Shown piece by piece: positions 1-7,344 of a stretch of 21,585 nucleotides of DNA. The notes under the pieces were generated by a model that ran no database searches, was not told where the DNA came from, and worked only from the letters and a program-made list of their open reading frames with translations. The translations under genes and the position numbers were made by a program. The DNA comes from Methanobacteriota archaeon (GTDB lineage Archaea; Halobacteriota; Methanosarcinia; Methanosarcinales; Methanosarcinaceae): positions 1-21,585 of the forward strand of contig JAEWQJ010000052.1 in the NCBI GenBank assembly GCA_023399215.1. Direction: 5' to 3'. Position 1 is the stretch's first letter, and every line of letters starts with the position of its first letter.

Positions 1-210
1 TGTAGATATCTGATTAATTGTAGATATCTGATTAATTGTAGATATCTGATTAATTGTAGATATCTGATTAATTGTAGATATCTGATTAATTGTATATATC
101 TGATTAATTGTATATATCTGATTAATTGTATATATCTGATTAATTGTAGATATCTGATTAATTGTAGATATCTGATTAATTGTAGATATCTGATTAATCG
201 TAGATATCTA
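1..210. repeat. 18-bp tandem repeat array, 11 full copies plus a partial one
   Basis: Eleven head-to-tail copies of an 18-bp unit (TGTAGATATCTGATTAAT) fill 1-198, and a twelfth, diverging copy begins at 199. The array starts at the window edge, so it may be longer. Each unit contains the perfect palindromes AGATATCT and ATTAAT. Copies 6, 7 and 8 (91-144) share one change, G to T, giving TGTATATATC; the other full copies are identical. A block of neighbouring copies sharing one variant suggests spread by unequal exchange or slippage. There are no unique spacers, so this is not a CRISPR. A TATA-like sequence lies just downstream at 221-230. Confidence 0.95.
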
Positions 211-220
211 TAACTTAGGT

Positions 221-266
221 CTATATAAAAGCCAGTCATATATTAATTTCGTAATGAGTAGACTGG
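221..266 (+). promoter_or_regulatory. TATA box and following inverted repeat upstream of the membrane protein gene
   Basis: CTATATAAAA at 221-230 is a good archaeal TATA box right after the repeat array. It is followed by an inverted repeat, CCAGTC at 232-237 and GACTGG at 261-266, which could form a hairpin at the start of the transcript. If this promoter drives the gene starting at 505, the leader would be about 250 nt. A second TATA-like sequence, GTATAAATAG near 340-349, could give a shorter leader. Nothing else recognisable is seen between 267 and 480. Promoter use is inferred. Confidence 0.4.
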
Positions 267-504
267 TTTCAATATAAAAATAGTAGTCCAGGCAGTCGAA
301 AGTTGTAAGATTTATATGAGTAATATAATAAATAATGGCGTATAAATAGTAGTTATTAGTCTCAACTTAAGTAAAGATACACGACGTTAATTTCTTGGAC
401 CCAGCTTATAACACTAATTTTCGGTCTGAAGGTTTGAATCTCGAAAGACTTGATAAATCAGGAAATAGGGTCAAAAATTCTGGGGAAAGGGGGGTAAATT
501 TAGC

Positions 505-1593
505 GTGCCTGATACATCTGATATGTTGATTTTCTGGACTGTGGTTATGTTACGTTTCTTTATACCACTCGCCATTCCCAGATATCCTCTGCCGGCAGTA
601 ATCGCTTCTATGGTCCTTGATACCATAGACCAGACAATTTTCCAGCAGTTTACGAGCCTGCCTCTTGAAGGTTACCAGGGCTATGATAAGGCGCTGGACA
701 TTTATTATCTGGCGATTACATACCTTTCAACTCTTCGAAACTGGTCAAACCTTTTTGCCTTTAAGATGAGCCGTTTCCTTTTTTATTACAGGATTGTAGG
801 AGTGGCCCTGTTCGAGCTAACACACCTGCGTCCATTGTTGCTTATTTTTCCCAATACCTTTGAGTATTTCTTCGATTTCTATGAAGGAGTCCGCCTGAAA
901 TGGAAACCGGCAGTGCTTACAAAAAAGAAATTAATTACGGCTACAGCCCTGATCTGGATCTTCATAAAACTACCACAGGAATACTGGATACATATTGCCA
1001 AACTGGACACAACCGATTGGATAAGAGCCAATCCTGCAAACGCCCTCATTCTGATTGCCTGGGCTCTCTTTCTGCTCGGCATGGCATGGGCCCTGCTTCG
1101 AGACCTGCCTCCAATGAGGTCTGGTTTTTCAATTGCAGCCGATCCTCTACCTGCTGCTCCAGAAGGTTTTTCCGGGCAAGGAAGTGAAACTAATTTTCCG
1201 GTACTTAATTCTGCAGAACGTTTCTTCAATAACGCGCTTGTCGAAAAAATAGTGCTGGTATCCCTCCTGAGCATAATTTTTGCCCAGGTCCTTCCCGAAG
1301 TACATTCAACTAACCTCCAGCTGGCAATAGGTATAGCTATCATTATAATAATAAACACTGCATTGAGCCACTGGCTTGCAAAGCATGGGACTCACTGGAG
1401 GTCTATAATCCGGGAATTCATAGTAATGACCATGGTGAACTTCGGCATAGTCCTCGCATTTGATTTCCTGCTGCCCAGATACGACGGTTCTATCAACCTT
1501 TTTAACACGCTCTTTTTCGTCCTCCTCCTGACCCTGAACGTAACGCTCTATGACAGGTATCGTGTGGTACATATAAGGTATAATGTCGAGTGA
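505..1593 (+). CDS. Polytopic integral membrane protein of unknown function
   Basis: A 362-residue protein with about eight hydrophobic segments: roughly residues 8-36, 84-120 (probably two), 143-165, 178-196, 246-266, 272-291, 303-323 and 330-350. A soluble loop of about 45 residues, rich in Ser, Pro and Ala, lies near 200-245. The start is a GTG at 505, preceded by the G-rich stretch AAAGGGGGGT at 486-495, a plausible ribosome binding site about nine bases upstream. I recognise no catalytic motif and cannot assign a family; the residues between the helices carry no obvious metal or nucleotide site. It stands alone, with a long leader upstream and a Nudix gene facing it downstream. It could be a channel, an enzyme of lipid metabolism or a structural membrane protein; the sequence does not decide. 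Confidence 0.8.
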   Translation: MPDTSDMLIFWTVVMLRFFIPLAIPRYPLPAVIASMVLDTIDQTIFQQFTSLPLEGYQGYDKALDIYYLAITYLSTLRNWSNLFAFKMSRFLFYYRIVGVALFELTHLRPLLLIFPNTFEYFFDFYEGVRLKWKPAVLTKKKLITATALIWIFIKLPQEYWIHIAKLDTTDWIRANPANALILIAWALFLLGMAWALLRDLPPMRSGFSIAADPLPAAPEGFSGQGSETNFPVLNSAERFFNNALVEKIVLVSLLSIIFAQVLPEVHSTNLQLAIGIAIIIIINTALSHWLAKHGTHWRSIIREFIVMTMVNFGIVLAFDFLLPRYDGSINLFNTLFFVLLLTLNVTLYDRYRVVHIRYNVE

Positions 1594-1706
1594 GGAAATT
1601 CTGGTAGAGAAGGGGAAAAATGAATGACTTATTCATGAAACCAGTGTATAAAGTGTTTTATCTAGACATATCTAGACACGAAAAGATAATTTGGCTTTGG
1701 CTTTTA

Positions 1707-1822
1707 TTTGTAGCCTCAGGGAATCGGTTGAACGATTAAACATGTACCAAACATGTATCTGAAATTTGTAGCTGCAGGGAATCGGTTGCACGATTAGACA
1801 TGTATCAAACATGTATCTGAAA
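1707..1822. repeat. 58-bp tandem duplication
   Basis: Two adjacent 58-bp copies (1707-1764 and 1765-1822) differ at only a few positions. Each begins TTTGTAGC and ends with two ACATGT palindromes in ACATGTAYCAAACATGTATC. They lie between the converging membrane protein and Nudix genes. A smaller duplication, ATCTAGACAT followed by ATCTAGACAC, lies just before at about 1660-1679. I see no open reading frame or tRNA here. Confidence 0.85.
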
Positions 1823-1875
1823 AAAGCAAGTATGGGAAAAACTGCAACTAACGACCCTGAATTAAAACATAGCCT

Positions 1876-1915
1876 CTTATTTACTCTTATTTACTTTTAT
1901 TTACTTTTATTTACT
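1876..1915. repeat. 10-bp tandem repeat running over the Nudix stop codon
   Basis: Four copies of a 10-bp unit (CTTATTTACT or TTTATTTACT) lie at 1876-1915. The TAA stop of the minus-strand Nudix gene (1907-1909) is inside the last copy, so the final residues of that protein come from repeat sequence. Confidence 0.8.
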
Positions 1916-2215
1916 CTCCTTTTCTTTCAGCCTATAATAAATATCCAGTAATTTGAGGGTGTTTTCAGAGACCTGTACCTTCATTTCCTTGCCCTGCCTG
2001 AAAAACGCAAAGTAGTGGATCTCACTTCTCGGCTCTGGCGCTCCTTTGGCCTTAATCTTGAAGACCTTGGATGCATGAAATTTGAAAAGGTATCTTACAT
2101 CGTATGCCCGAAGCCCTGTTTCTTCCCGAAGTTCTCGAATTGCGGCTTCAATGCTAGCTTCCCCTTTCTTCGGTTTTCCTCCGGGGAGCCTGTAGTAAGA
2201 CCCGGAACTGCTCAC
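1907..2215 (-). CDS. Nudix hydrolase; true N-terminus probably extends upstream of the GTG
   Basis: Nudix enzymes cleave nucleoside diphosphates linked to another group. The full Nudix box is present at residues 13-35 counting from the GTG at 2215: G13-x5-E19-x7-R27-E28-L29-x-E31-E32-x-G34-L35, including the metal-binding glutamates. Counted from this GTG the protein is only 102 residues and lacks the first strand of the Nudix fold. The frame is open upstream to 2332, and the codons from about 2266 to 2216 read as a typical first strand (RRGSVIFETDEGILLV). No ATG, GTG or TTG occurs in that extension. An ATT at 2281-2279 has AAGAAGGT six bases upstream and would give 124 residues, a more normal length. 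GAAGGA also precedes the GTG. Substrate unknown; family assignment is firm, the start is not. Confidence 0.85.
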   Translation of the reverse strand: MSSSGSYYRLPGGKPKKGEASIEAAIRELREETGLRAYDVRYLFKFHASKVFKIKAKGAPEPRSEIHYFAFFRQGKEMKVQVSENTLKLLDIYYRLKEKESK

Positions 2216-2315
2216 CAGCAGGATTCCTTCATCGGTTTCAAATATTACCGATCCTCTTCGATTGTCGTATGCGCTTGGAATATTTTTACCTTCTTTGAAA
2301 GAGTTGAGTTTTACA

Positions 2316-2367
2316 GGTGTATTGGTTGTATTTTAAAGGTGTATCGGTTGTATTTTAAAGGTGTATT
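2316..2367. repeat. 22-bp tandem repeat upstream of the Nudix gene, carrying a TATA-like core
   Basis: Two 22-bp copies (2316-2337 and 2338-2359) and a third partial copy (2360-2367) of a unit beginning GGTGTAT. Read on the minus strand, each contains TTTAAAATAC, which resembles an archaeal TATA box. The nearer copy sits about 50 bases before the possible ATT start at 2281, so the repeat may duplicate the Nudix promoter. The promoter role is inference. Confidence 0.65.
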
Positions 2368-2511
2368 ATTACTTATTTACTACCTGTTAATATGAGTTTA
2401 TTTCTGGAAATACTTAAACATTCGGCGAGATCATTAGCTTCTTTTCTGTGGTAATGATTAACGAGAGTTTTCTATTTTTCTTTCAAGGTGTCCAGTAGTA
2501 TTTACTTTAGT

Positions 2512-2552
2512 CCTTCCCGTTTTATTTTGGTTTGTGAGAAGGGAAGGTTCCC
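2512..2552. other. Inverted repeat in a gene-poor stretch
   Basis: CCTTCCC at 2512-2518 and GGGAAGG at 2541-2547 can pair over a loop of about 22 bases. A competing small hairpin, GGGAAGGTTCCC, lies at 2541-2552. The stretch 2400-2630 otherwise shows only AT-rich sequence without recognisable genes. It might be the foot of a short RNA or a terminator, but there is no T-run directly after it. Confidence 0.3.
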
Positions 2553-2630
2553 TGTGGAAATTAGTAATAGATGAATCCATTTTCAAACAGATAAAAAATT
2601 TTAAATAAGAAAAGTTGATTAAATAAGAAC

Positions 2631-2726
2631 ATGGAAATACAGTTAAAAAAAGATTTAATTTCAGCCATTGGTTGGCTTGTTCTTTGGATTATTGTCAGAA
2701 GCTACGTAAATGCCTGTACCTCTTAA
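2631..2726 (+). CDS. Possible 31-residue single-helix membrane peptide
   Basis: An ATG at 2631 opens a 31-codon frame ending in TAA at 2724-2726. The peptide starts MEIQLKKD, has a hydrophobic stretch at residues 9-22 rich in Ile, Leu, Val and Trp, and ends RSYVNACTS. A TATA-like TTTTAAATAAG at 2599-2609 lies about 25 bases before the ATG, the arrangement of a leaderless archaeal transcript; no Shine-Dalgarno sequence is present. The positive N-terminus followed by one helix fits a small membrane protein. The frame is short enough to be chance, and I know no relative. Confidence 0.3.
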   Translation: MEIQLKKDLISAIGWLVLWIIVRSYVNACTS

Positions 2727-2885
2727 TTTTGGGACTCTAACAAAGAAACTTAAAAGACATTTAACAGGAATTCAAAATTACTAAAGCTACATGAAGTAAT
2801 TTTTTGATTTAGCCTTCGGTTTGCAGGCACTGCAGGGGAGATTACAACAAACAATATTTTATATTTAAAATCCAATTTATTCCCA

Positions 2886-3500
2886 ATGGCTGCTTCCTGG
2901 TCTCGATCAAAAACCCTTGGGACAAGGCAGAAGGTCTTTTCCTGGCGGATAGACAGTCGAGGAAACCTTTTCATAAGAAGGAAGTTCAGAAAGAATCGTT
3001 TTCCCAGAATCGATAAGATTAGCTGCCGCCGCCTTGACAGGCTCTGCGAATTCATGCAGGATAGGGAATGGAAAGCCCTTGCAAATAACGCTGCAAAACT
3101 GTGCATGGGCACGGAAAAGGACGGCATCGGGAAATTCCTGTATAAGCTCCATTCCGAAGTATCTTATGCTCAACTTTCAAGCCAGTTAGGAGCTATTTTT
3201 TTCCAGGCTGGAGTGTGGGAATGGAATGAGCAAAAAAGAGGGATGAAGTTCTTGCTGCTTTCGGAAAACTGGCAGGAAAAAACAATAAAATGTTATAGAG
3301 ATTCACTAAATCCAGAAAATGAAGACGCTTTTTTTGATAACGTTCTTGAGCTTGTTCTTGAGCCTGTTCGTGAGCCCGGACTTGAGCTCGGAGAAATAGT
3401 AAAATCTAAGAAACAACAAAAGCAGGAAGGGCAAATTGAAGTAATTCAGAAAATTGAGCAGATGAAACTTTCGGCTTTTTTTGGGATTAAAAATGAATAA
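2886..3500 (+). CDS. Hypothetical protein, 204 residues, N-terminus uncertain
   Basis: A basic N-terminal half (many Arg and Lys, residues 1-60) is followed by a mixed region with 'LCEFMQDREWKALANNAAKL' at about 53-72. The C-terminal third is charged and low in complexity: a short run of repeated Glu/Leu/Pro units near 150-165, then Lys/Gln-rich sequence. No domain is recognised. The frame is open upstream to 2808 and those codons also look protein-like (for example RFAGTAGEITTNNILYL), but they contain no ATG, GTG or TTG and a TGA lies at 2805-2807. The conserved protein may therefore be longer and have lost its start, or the upstream similarity may be chance. No good ribosome binding site precedes the ATG at 2886. 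A 28-bp duplication follows the gene. Confidence 0.55.
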   Translation: MAASWSRSKTLGTRQKVFSWRIDSRGNLFIRRKFRKNRFPRIDKISCRRLDRLCEFMQDREWKALANNAAKLCMGTEKDGIGKFLYKLHSEVSYAQLSSQLGAIFFQAGVWEWNEQKRGMKFLLLSENWQEKTIKCYRDSLNPENEDAFFDNVLELVLEPVREPGLELGEIVKSKKQQKQEGQIEVIQKIEQMKLSAFFGIKNE

Positions 3501-3559
3501 AAGTTCAGAAATTGAGAATTCATTGAATAATCTGAAATAGAAAAACAGGAAAGAAAGAA

Positions 3560-3615
3560 TTTAGAAAAAAGAATTGCTTCTGATGAGTTTAGAAAAAAGA
3601 ATTGCTTTTGACAAG
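3560..3615. repeat. 28-bp tandem duplication
   Basis: Two adjacent copies (3560-3587, 3588-3615), each beginning TTTAGAAAAAAGAATTGCTT and differing at three or so positions near the end. They lie between the 3' ends of two converging genes. Confidence 0.8.
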
Positions 3616-3628
3616 TTTCTCTATCATA

Positions 3629-3895
3629 TCAGACAGTTTCGGTATCTATTTCGATACCCCCAACCTGTTTTGCAACAATATTATATATCGTGCCAATAAG
3701 AAATCCCGCTATCGCTCCCGCAATCCCATAAAAAACAATAAAGAATACAGTTACGAATATACCTTCAGTAAGACTTGTCCCATCCATACTTACCATGAAA
3801 AGAATAAGCGGCGAAAATACAATTGCAAAGCAGAGATACATAAGACTCAGGACTTTTGCCAGAGACATGCTATTTAAAGCTGTGATACGCATCAT
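3629..3895 (-). CDS. Small membrane protein with C-terminal GGIE motif
   Basis: An 88-residue protein with two clear membrane segments, about residues 14-34 and 44-70, joined by a short polar loop. It ends with a conserved-looking tail, YNIVAKQVGGIEIDTETV. Small membrane proteins with a YNxVAK...GGIE ending occur in archaea and bacteria without known function; that comparison is from memory. The ATG at 3895 is preceded on its strand by AGGGGAT about five bases upstream, a fair ribosome binding site. It is a single gene, converging with the gene at 2886-3500. Confidence 0.7.
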   Translation of the reverse strand: MMRITALNSMSLAKVLSLMYLCFAIVFSPLILFMVSMDGTSLTEGIFVTVFFIVFYGIAGAIAGFLIGTIYNIVAKQVGGIEIDTETV

Positions 3896-4009
3896 ATTAA
3901 ATCCCCTAAAAAATATTAAAGGATAACTTAGTATAAAAATCTACTTTGTTTGACGGCGGAGAAGGCAACCTTTTGCTTGTAGGGATGTTTTTCCGAATAT
4001 TTTAAACTC

Positions 4010-4040
4010 GAAACTCAGTTTTAGAAACTCAGTTTTATAA
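4010..4040 (+). promoter_or_regulatory. Duplicated 14-bp element with TATA box upstream of the symporter gene
   Basis: GAAACTCAGTTTTA occurs twice in tandem at 4010-4023 and 4024-4037, and the second copy runs into TTTTATAACG, a TATA-like box at about 4033-4042. A further partial duplication (AAACTATCTCTTT at about 4096 and again near 4127) lies closer to the gene. This is the only candidate promoter I see between 3900 and 4140. Transcription would start near 4065, about 100 bases before the likely translation start. Confidence 0.35.
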
Positions 4041-4268
4041 CGAGAGTGCCTGGACATCAAAGTTTAAGACCAGCTTGGAACAAATACTGAGTTAAAACTA
4101 TCTCTTTTAAGACTATGTCTTTTCTTAAACTATCTCTTTACTTTCTGGGGGCTGGCTTTAACGGAATTATCGGGTGTTAATGTACTTGAGATCCTTACAG
4201 GGATAGACCAGTTAATCTGGGGACCACCGCTTCTGGTTTTACTTGTAGGGACCGGGATTTTCCTTACC

Positions 4269-5561
4269 TTGAAACTTGGGATGATCCAGGTATTCAGGCT
4301 GCCTCTTGCTCTCAGGTATGTGCTTAATTCAAGAAAAGCCGAAACTGGAGTACAGGGGGACGTTTCGAGTTTTGGAGCTCTCACCACTGCATTGTCCTCG
4401 ACTATCGGAACCGGGAATATAGTTGGGGTTGCAACTGCAATAAAAATGGGAGGTCCAGGTGCTCTCTTCTGGATGCTTCTTGCAGGCTTTTTCGGGATGG
4501 CTACCATGTATTCTGAGTCCCTGCTTGCAGTCAAATACAGGGTCCTGGATGCAAACGGGCAGATGTCAGGAGGGCCCATGTATTATATCAAAAATGGGCT
4601 TGGGCAGAGGAAGTACAGCCGCGTTCTTGCATCCGCTTTCGCTTTTTTTGGGATGAATGTAGCCCTCTTCGGGATAGGAACTTTTCCGCAGGTAAATGCC
4701 ATTGTCGATTCGGCAAGGATTGCCTTTAATATCCCTGAAACCCTGAGCGCTTTTGTAATAAGCCTGCTTGTGGCATTTGTAACGCTTGGTGGGATCAGGA
4801 GGATTGCAGCAGTCGCCCAGCTTCTTGTGCCTTTCATGGCAGTAAGCTATGTATCGGGCTGCCTGATAATTCTTGGGTTAAACCTTGAGAAAATTCCTGA
4901 TATCCTCGCTTTGATAATAAACGCTGCATTCACAGGAACTGCTGCACGGGGCGGTTTTCTTGGTGCGGGGGTGATGCTTGCAGTCAGAATGGGAATTGCG
5001 CGTGGAATTTTCTCAAACGAGTCCGGCCTTGGAAGTGCTCCAATAGCCGCTGCGGCTGCAAAGGTAAAAGAGCCGGCCAGGCAGGGCCTTATTTCCATGA
5101 CAGGAACTTTTTTTGACACAATTATCATCTGTTTCATGACCGGAACCGTCCTGATCGTGACGGATTCCTGGACAGGCGACCTTGCAGGTGCCTATATGAC
5201 AAGCTATGCTTTTTCCACCATACTTGCAGAGGCCGGAAATTACATCGTAACAGTCGGGCTCATTTTGTTTGCCTTTACAACTATTCTGGGTTGGAATTAC
5301 TATGGTGAGCGATGTGTGGAATATCTCTTTGGCGTAAAAGGAATTCTCCCTTACAAAATAATTTACATTCTGATTGTTGCCTCAGGTGCTTTCCTGACCA
5401 TAGATGTTATCTGGGTACTTGCCGATATCGTAAATGGGCTCATGGCTCTCCCAAACCTTATTGCCCTGCTGGCTCTGCGAAAAGTTGTTACGACCGAGAC
5501 CAGAAAGTATTTTGAGAAAATTAAGGCTGAAGCCTCAAGCTCGGGGGAGGTATCAAAATAA
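4269..5561 (+). CDS. AGCS-family sodium/alanine (or glycine) symporter
   Basis: The protein couples amino-acid uptake, typically alanine or glycine, to sodium entry across the cell membrane. The family signature is present as GGPGALFWMLLAGFFG, preceded by SSTIGTGNIVGVATAI, and the conserved NESGLGSAPIAAAAA stretch lies in the middle. About ten membrane helices follow. The first start of normal type is the TTG at 4269, giving 430 residues, but this removes the first helix. The frame is open upstream, and 4182-4268 encodes a typical family N-terminus (EILTGIDQLIWGPPLLVLLV). No ATG, GTG or TTG occurs there. ACG at 4161, ten bases after a GGGG run, would give 466 residues, near the usual family length. 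It stands alone, with hairpin-bearing repeats after its stop. Confidence 0.92.
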   Translation: MKLGMIQVFRLPLALRYVLNSRKAETGVQGDVSSFGALTTALSSTIGTGNIVGVATAIKMGGPGALFWMLLAGFFGMATMYSESLLAVKYRVLDANGQMSGGPMYYIKNGLGQRKYSRVLASAFAFFGMNVALFGIGTFPQVNAIVDSARIAFNIPETLSAFVISLLVAFVTLGGIRRIAAVAQLLVPFMAVSYVSGCLIILGLNLEKIPDILALIINAAFTGTAARGGFLGAGVMLAVRMGIARGIFSNESGLGSAPIAAAAAKVKEPARQGLISMTGTFFDTIIICFMTGTVLIVTDSWTGDLAGAYMTSYAFSTILAEAGNYIVTVGLILFAFTTILGWNYYGERCVEYLFGVKGILPYKIIYILIVASGAFLTIDVIWVLADIVNGLMALPNLIALLALRKVVTTETRKYFEKIKAEASSSGEVSK

Positions 5562-5670
5562 TCCTGCTGGATTTTCTAGAAAAACCTGTCGAAATAGAAG
5601 TTTTTTCAATCAACCGTTGATCCGCAACCGTTGCGCCGGTTGATCACGCTGTTGCTCGGAGTTTTTCGGT

Positions 5671-5693
5671 CAAGCCTTATTTAAAAAGGCTTG
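5671..5693 (+). terminator. Hairpin after the symporter gene, first copy
   Basis: CAAGCCTT and AAGGCTTG form an eight-base-pair stem around a short AT loop. It lies about 110 bases after the symporter stop and is duplicated downstream. There is no long T-run after the stem, so a role in transcript ending or RNA stability is inferred from position. Confidence 0.4.
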
Positions 5694-5732
5694 CGTTGCG
5701 CCGGTTGATCACGCCGTCACGTAGTTTTCGCT

Positions 5733-5755
5733 CAAGCCTTTTTTGAAAAGGCTTG
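5733..5755 (+). terminator. Hairpin after the symporter gene, second copy
   Basis: The same stem as at 5671-5693, CAAGCCTT pairing with AAGGCTTG, with a changed loop. Stem bases are kept while the sequence around them differs between copies, which suggests the hairpin matters. It lies about 40 bases before the next promoter. Confidence 0.4.
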
Positions 5756-5793
5756 GAATACAACATATTACAGGTTGCAAATAAAGTGCAACC

Positions 5794-5803
5794 GTTATAA
5801 ACT
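5794..5803 (+). promoter_or_regulatory. TATA box of the ABC-type operon; transcript probably leaderless
   Basis: GTTATAAACT at 5794-5803 lies about 25 bases before the ATG at 5824. There is no Shine-Dalgarno sequence before that ATG, so transcription probably starts at or beside it. This supports 5824 as the real start and therefore translation of the odd N-terminal repeat. Confidence 0.5.
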
Positions 5804-5823
5804 AGGCACAAGGACTGTTATAT

Positions 5824-7317
5824 ATGAAGCCCACCTGTCCAGAAATACGTTCCTGCACCGGGAAACAGAAGCAGAAGATAATATATCGAATGTCCGCAGA
5901 TCGAAGATTGATAAATAAAATATCGGGAGATAGAAGTTCAGCAGACAAAATACCAAAAAATCGAAGTTCAGTAGATAAAACGCTGGGAAATCGTGGATCA
6001 ATAGATAAAACACTAAGAAATCGGAGAACAGTAGATAAAATACCGGGAAATCGAAAATCGGCAAACAGAACACTGATAGATAGAAGCTGGGTATTGTCTC
6101 TTCGTTTTGTACTTGCCTTATTGATGATAACCGTCTTTTTGACAGGCCCGGCTTCTGCAGTTGTAGTGTCCGGAAACACTCACCTTGGAGTCGAGGTCTC
6201 GGAAATCAACCCCAATCCTGCAAGGCCGGGTGAAGACCTGCTCATAAAGATCAATATCCAGAATGCCGGAGATGAGCCCGCAGAGAACGTGATAGTAGGA
6301 ATTGAGGAAATTCATCCTTTCATTTTTAAGTATAGCACGTCAGAACTTTACGGCTCCGGAACGAACACGGAGCGAAATTTTCGGATTGAACAGCTACGGC
6401 AGCGTTCCAAGGTCGAAATGAATTTCTATTTGAGGGTAGATCCAGAGGCTGAGTCCGGAATCTATCAGCTTGAATTTACTATCAAAGACAAAAGCGGAAC
6501 AAGTTTTTCTAAAAGAATTCCTATTCGGGTGGAAGGAAACCCGGACCTTGTACTCAGCGCCACTGAAATTCTTCCTGTAAATGAGGATAATTCCTCTTCA
6601 GGAGCCATAGTTCCTGGGCAGGAGTTCTACCTGAGGACAACAGTTAAGAATGCTGGAAACGGGAATGCAAAAAATGTCAGGGTAATGCTTAACCTCAACA
6701 GCTCGTCACCTTTAATCCCGCTGGAAGACAATGTCCGTTTCTTTGAGAATCTGAGTGCAGGCAGTTCCGAAAACCTCTCTTTCAAACTTCTTCTGGGCAG
6801 CAATGCCGATGTGAAGCCTTACAGGATTCCACTGCGGATAACAGCCTCGAATAACACGGGGACCTTCCAGATAGACAAGATCCAGGAAATTGGAATTAAC
6901 GTACTTAATCGGGCGCAAATTGATATTTCAAGCCTGAAATTTGACCCGGAGATGCCTGTGAAAGGGCAGCAGGCATCCCTTACTTTAAGGCTCGAAAATG
7001 TTGGGGAAGGAGAAGCTCGCTCAGTCAAAGCCAGGCTTGAAGGGCTGGAAGGCAGCGGAAGCACGAGTGCTTTTCTCGGGCGTCTGGATAAAGACGATGA
7101 CGCTCCTGCAGTTTTTACATTCACCCCTGAAAAAACAGGTGATCAGAATGTGACCCTGCTGGTAGAGTATGAGGATGATTTTGGCGAGCACCAGGTTAGC
7201 GAGAATCTGACTTTTAATGTAAAGAGACAGGAAGAAAGTGTTATTCCAATTGTTCTTGGAGCCATCCTGGTTCTTGCAGCTGTGATTCTTTATACGAAAA
7301 AGAAAGGTAAGCTCTGA
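5824..7317 (+). CDS. Secreted, membrane-anchored protein with CARDB/COG1361-type domains
   Basis: A 497-residue protein. Residues 1-25 are basic. Residues 26-88 are about six copies of a 10-residue repeat, roughly [D/N]-R-x-S-x-D-K-x-x-x. A hydrophobic signal segment follows (about 90-112, ending GPASA). The exported part, about 113-470, holds three or four beta-sandwich-like segments with the pattern seen in CARDB/NEW3 and archaeal S-layer-related domains (PARPGEDLLIKINIQNAGDEPA, NAGNGNAKNVRV, ENVGEGEARSVKARL). A C-terminal helix at about 473-490 ends in KKKGKL, anchoring it outside the cell. Placing a repeat before a signal segment is unusual. It is the first gene of an operon with an FtsX-type permease and ATPase, and may be their substrate-binding or surface partner. 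Domain family is from memory. Confidence 0.85.
   Translation: MKPTCPEIRSCTGKQKQKIIYRMSADRRLINKISGDRSSADKIPKNRSSVDKTLGNRGSIDKTLRNRRTVDKIPGNRKSANRTLIDRSWVLSLRFVLALLMITVFLTGPASAVVVSGNTHLGVEVSEINPNPARPGEDLLIKINIQNAGDEPAENVIVGIEEIHPFIFKYSTSELYGSGTNTERNFRIEQLRQRSKVEMNFYLRVDPEAESGIYQLEFTIKDKSGTSFSKRIPIRVEGNPDLVLSATEILPVNEDNSSSGAIVPGQEFYLRTTVKNAGNGNAKNVRVMLNLNSSSPLIPLEDNVRFFENLSAGSSENLSFKLLLGSNADVKPYRIPLRITASNNTGTFQIDKIQEIGINVLNRAQIDISSLKFDPEMPVKGQQASLTLRLENVGEGEARSVKARLEGLEGSGSTSAFLGRLDKDDDAPAVFTFTPEKTGDQNVTLLVEYEDDFGEHQVSENLTFNVKRQEESVIPIVLGAILVLAAVILYTKKKGKL
5899..6087 (+). repeat. 30-bp in-frame repeat, six copies, inside the N-terminus of the secreted protein
   Basis: Six degenerate 30-bp units run from 5899 to 6078 with a short seventh start. 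Each encodes ten residues of the form [D/N]-R-x-[S/T]-x-[D/N]-K/R. The unit length is a multiple of three, so the frame stays open. The copies differ at many positions, which argues against a very recent expansion. Confidence 0.8.
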
Positions 7318-7344
7318 AATCCAAGCATCATGAAAATAAAAATC

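Larger units (their letters stand above)
5630..5755. repeat. About 65-bp tandem duplication, each copy ending in a hairpin
   Basis: GTTGCGCCGGTTGATCACGC occurs at 5630-5649 and exactly again at 5695-5714. Each copy continues through a variable middle into an inverted repeat: CAAGCCTT..AAGGCTTG at 5671-5693 and again at 5733-5755. ATCAACCG at 5609-5616 can also pair with CGGTTGAT at 5637-5644. The duplication sits directly after the symporter gene. Confidence 0.8.

Noticed and set aside
1..210. Possible CRISPR array
   Set aside because: Units are directly joined, 18 bp long, with no unique spacers and no cas genes in the window.
5795..6179. Minus-strand frames with repeated Phe/Leu/Tyr-rich units
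   Set aside because: They are the reverse complement of the 30-bp repeat in the secreted protein gene; no ribosome binding site or family match.
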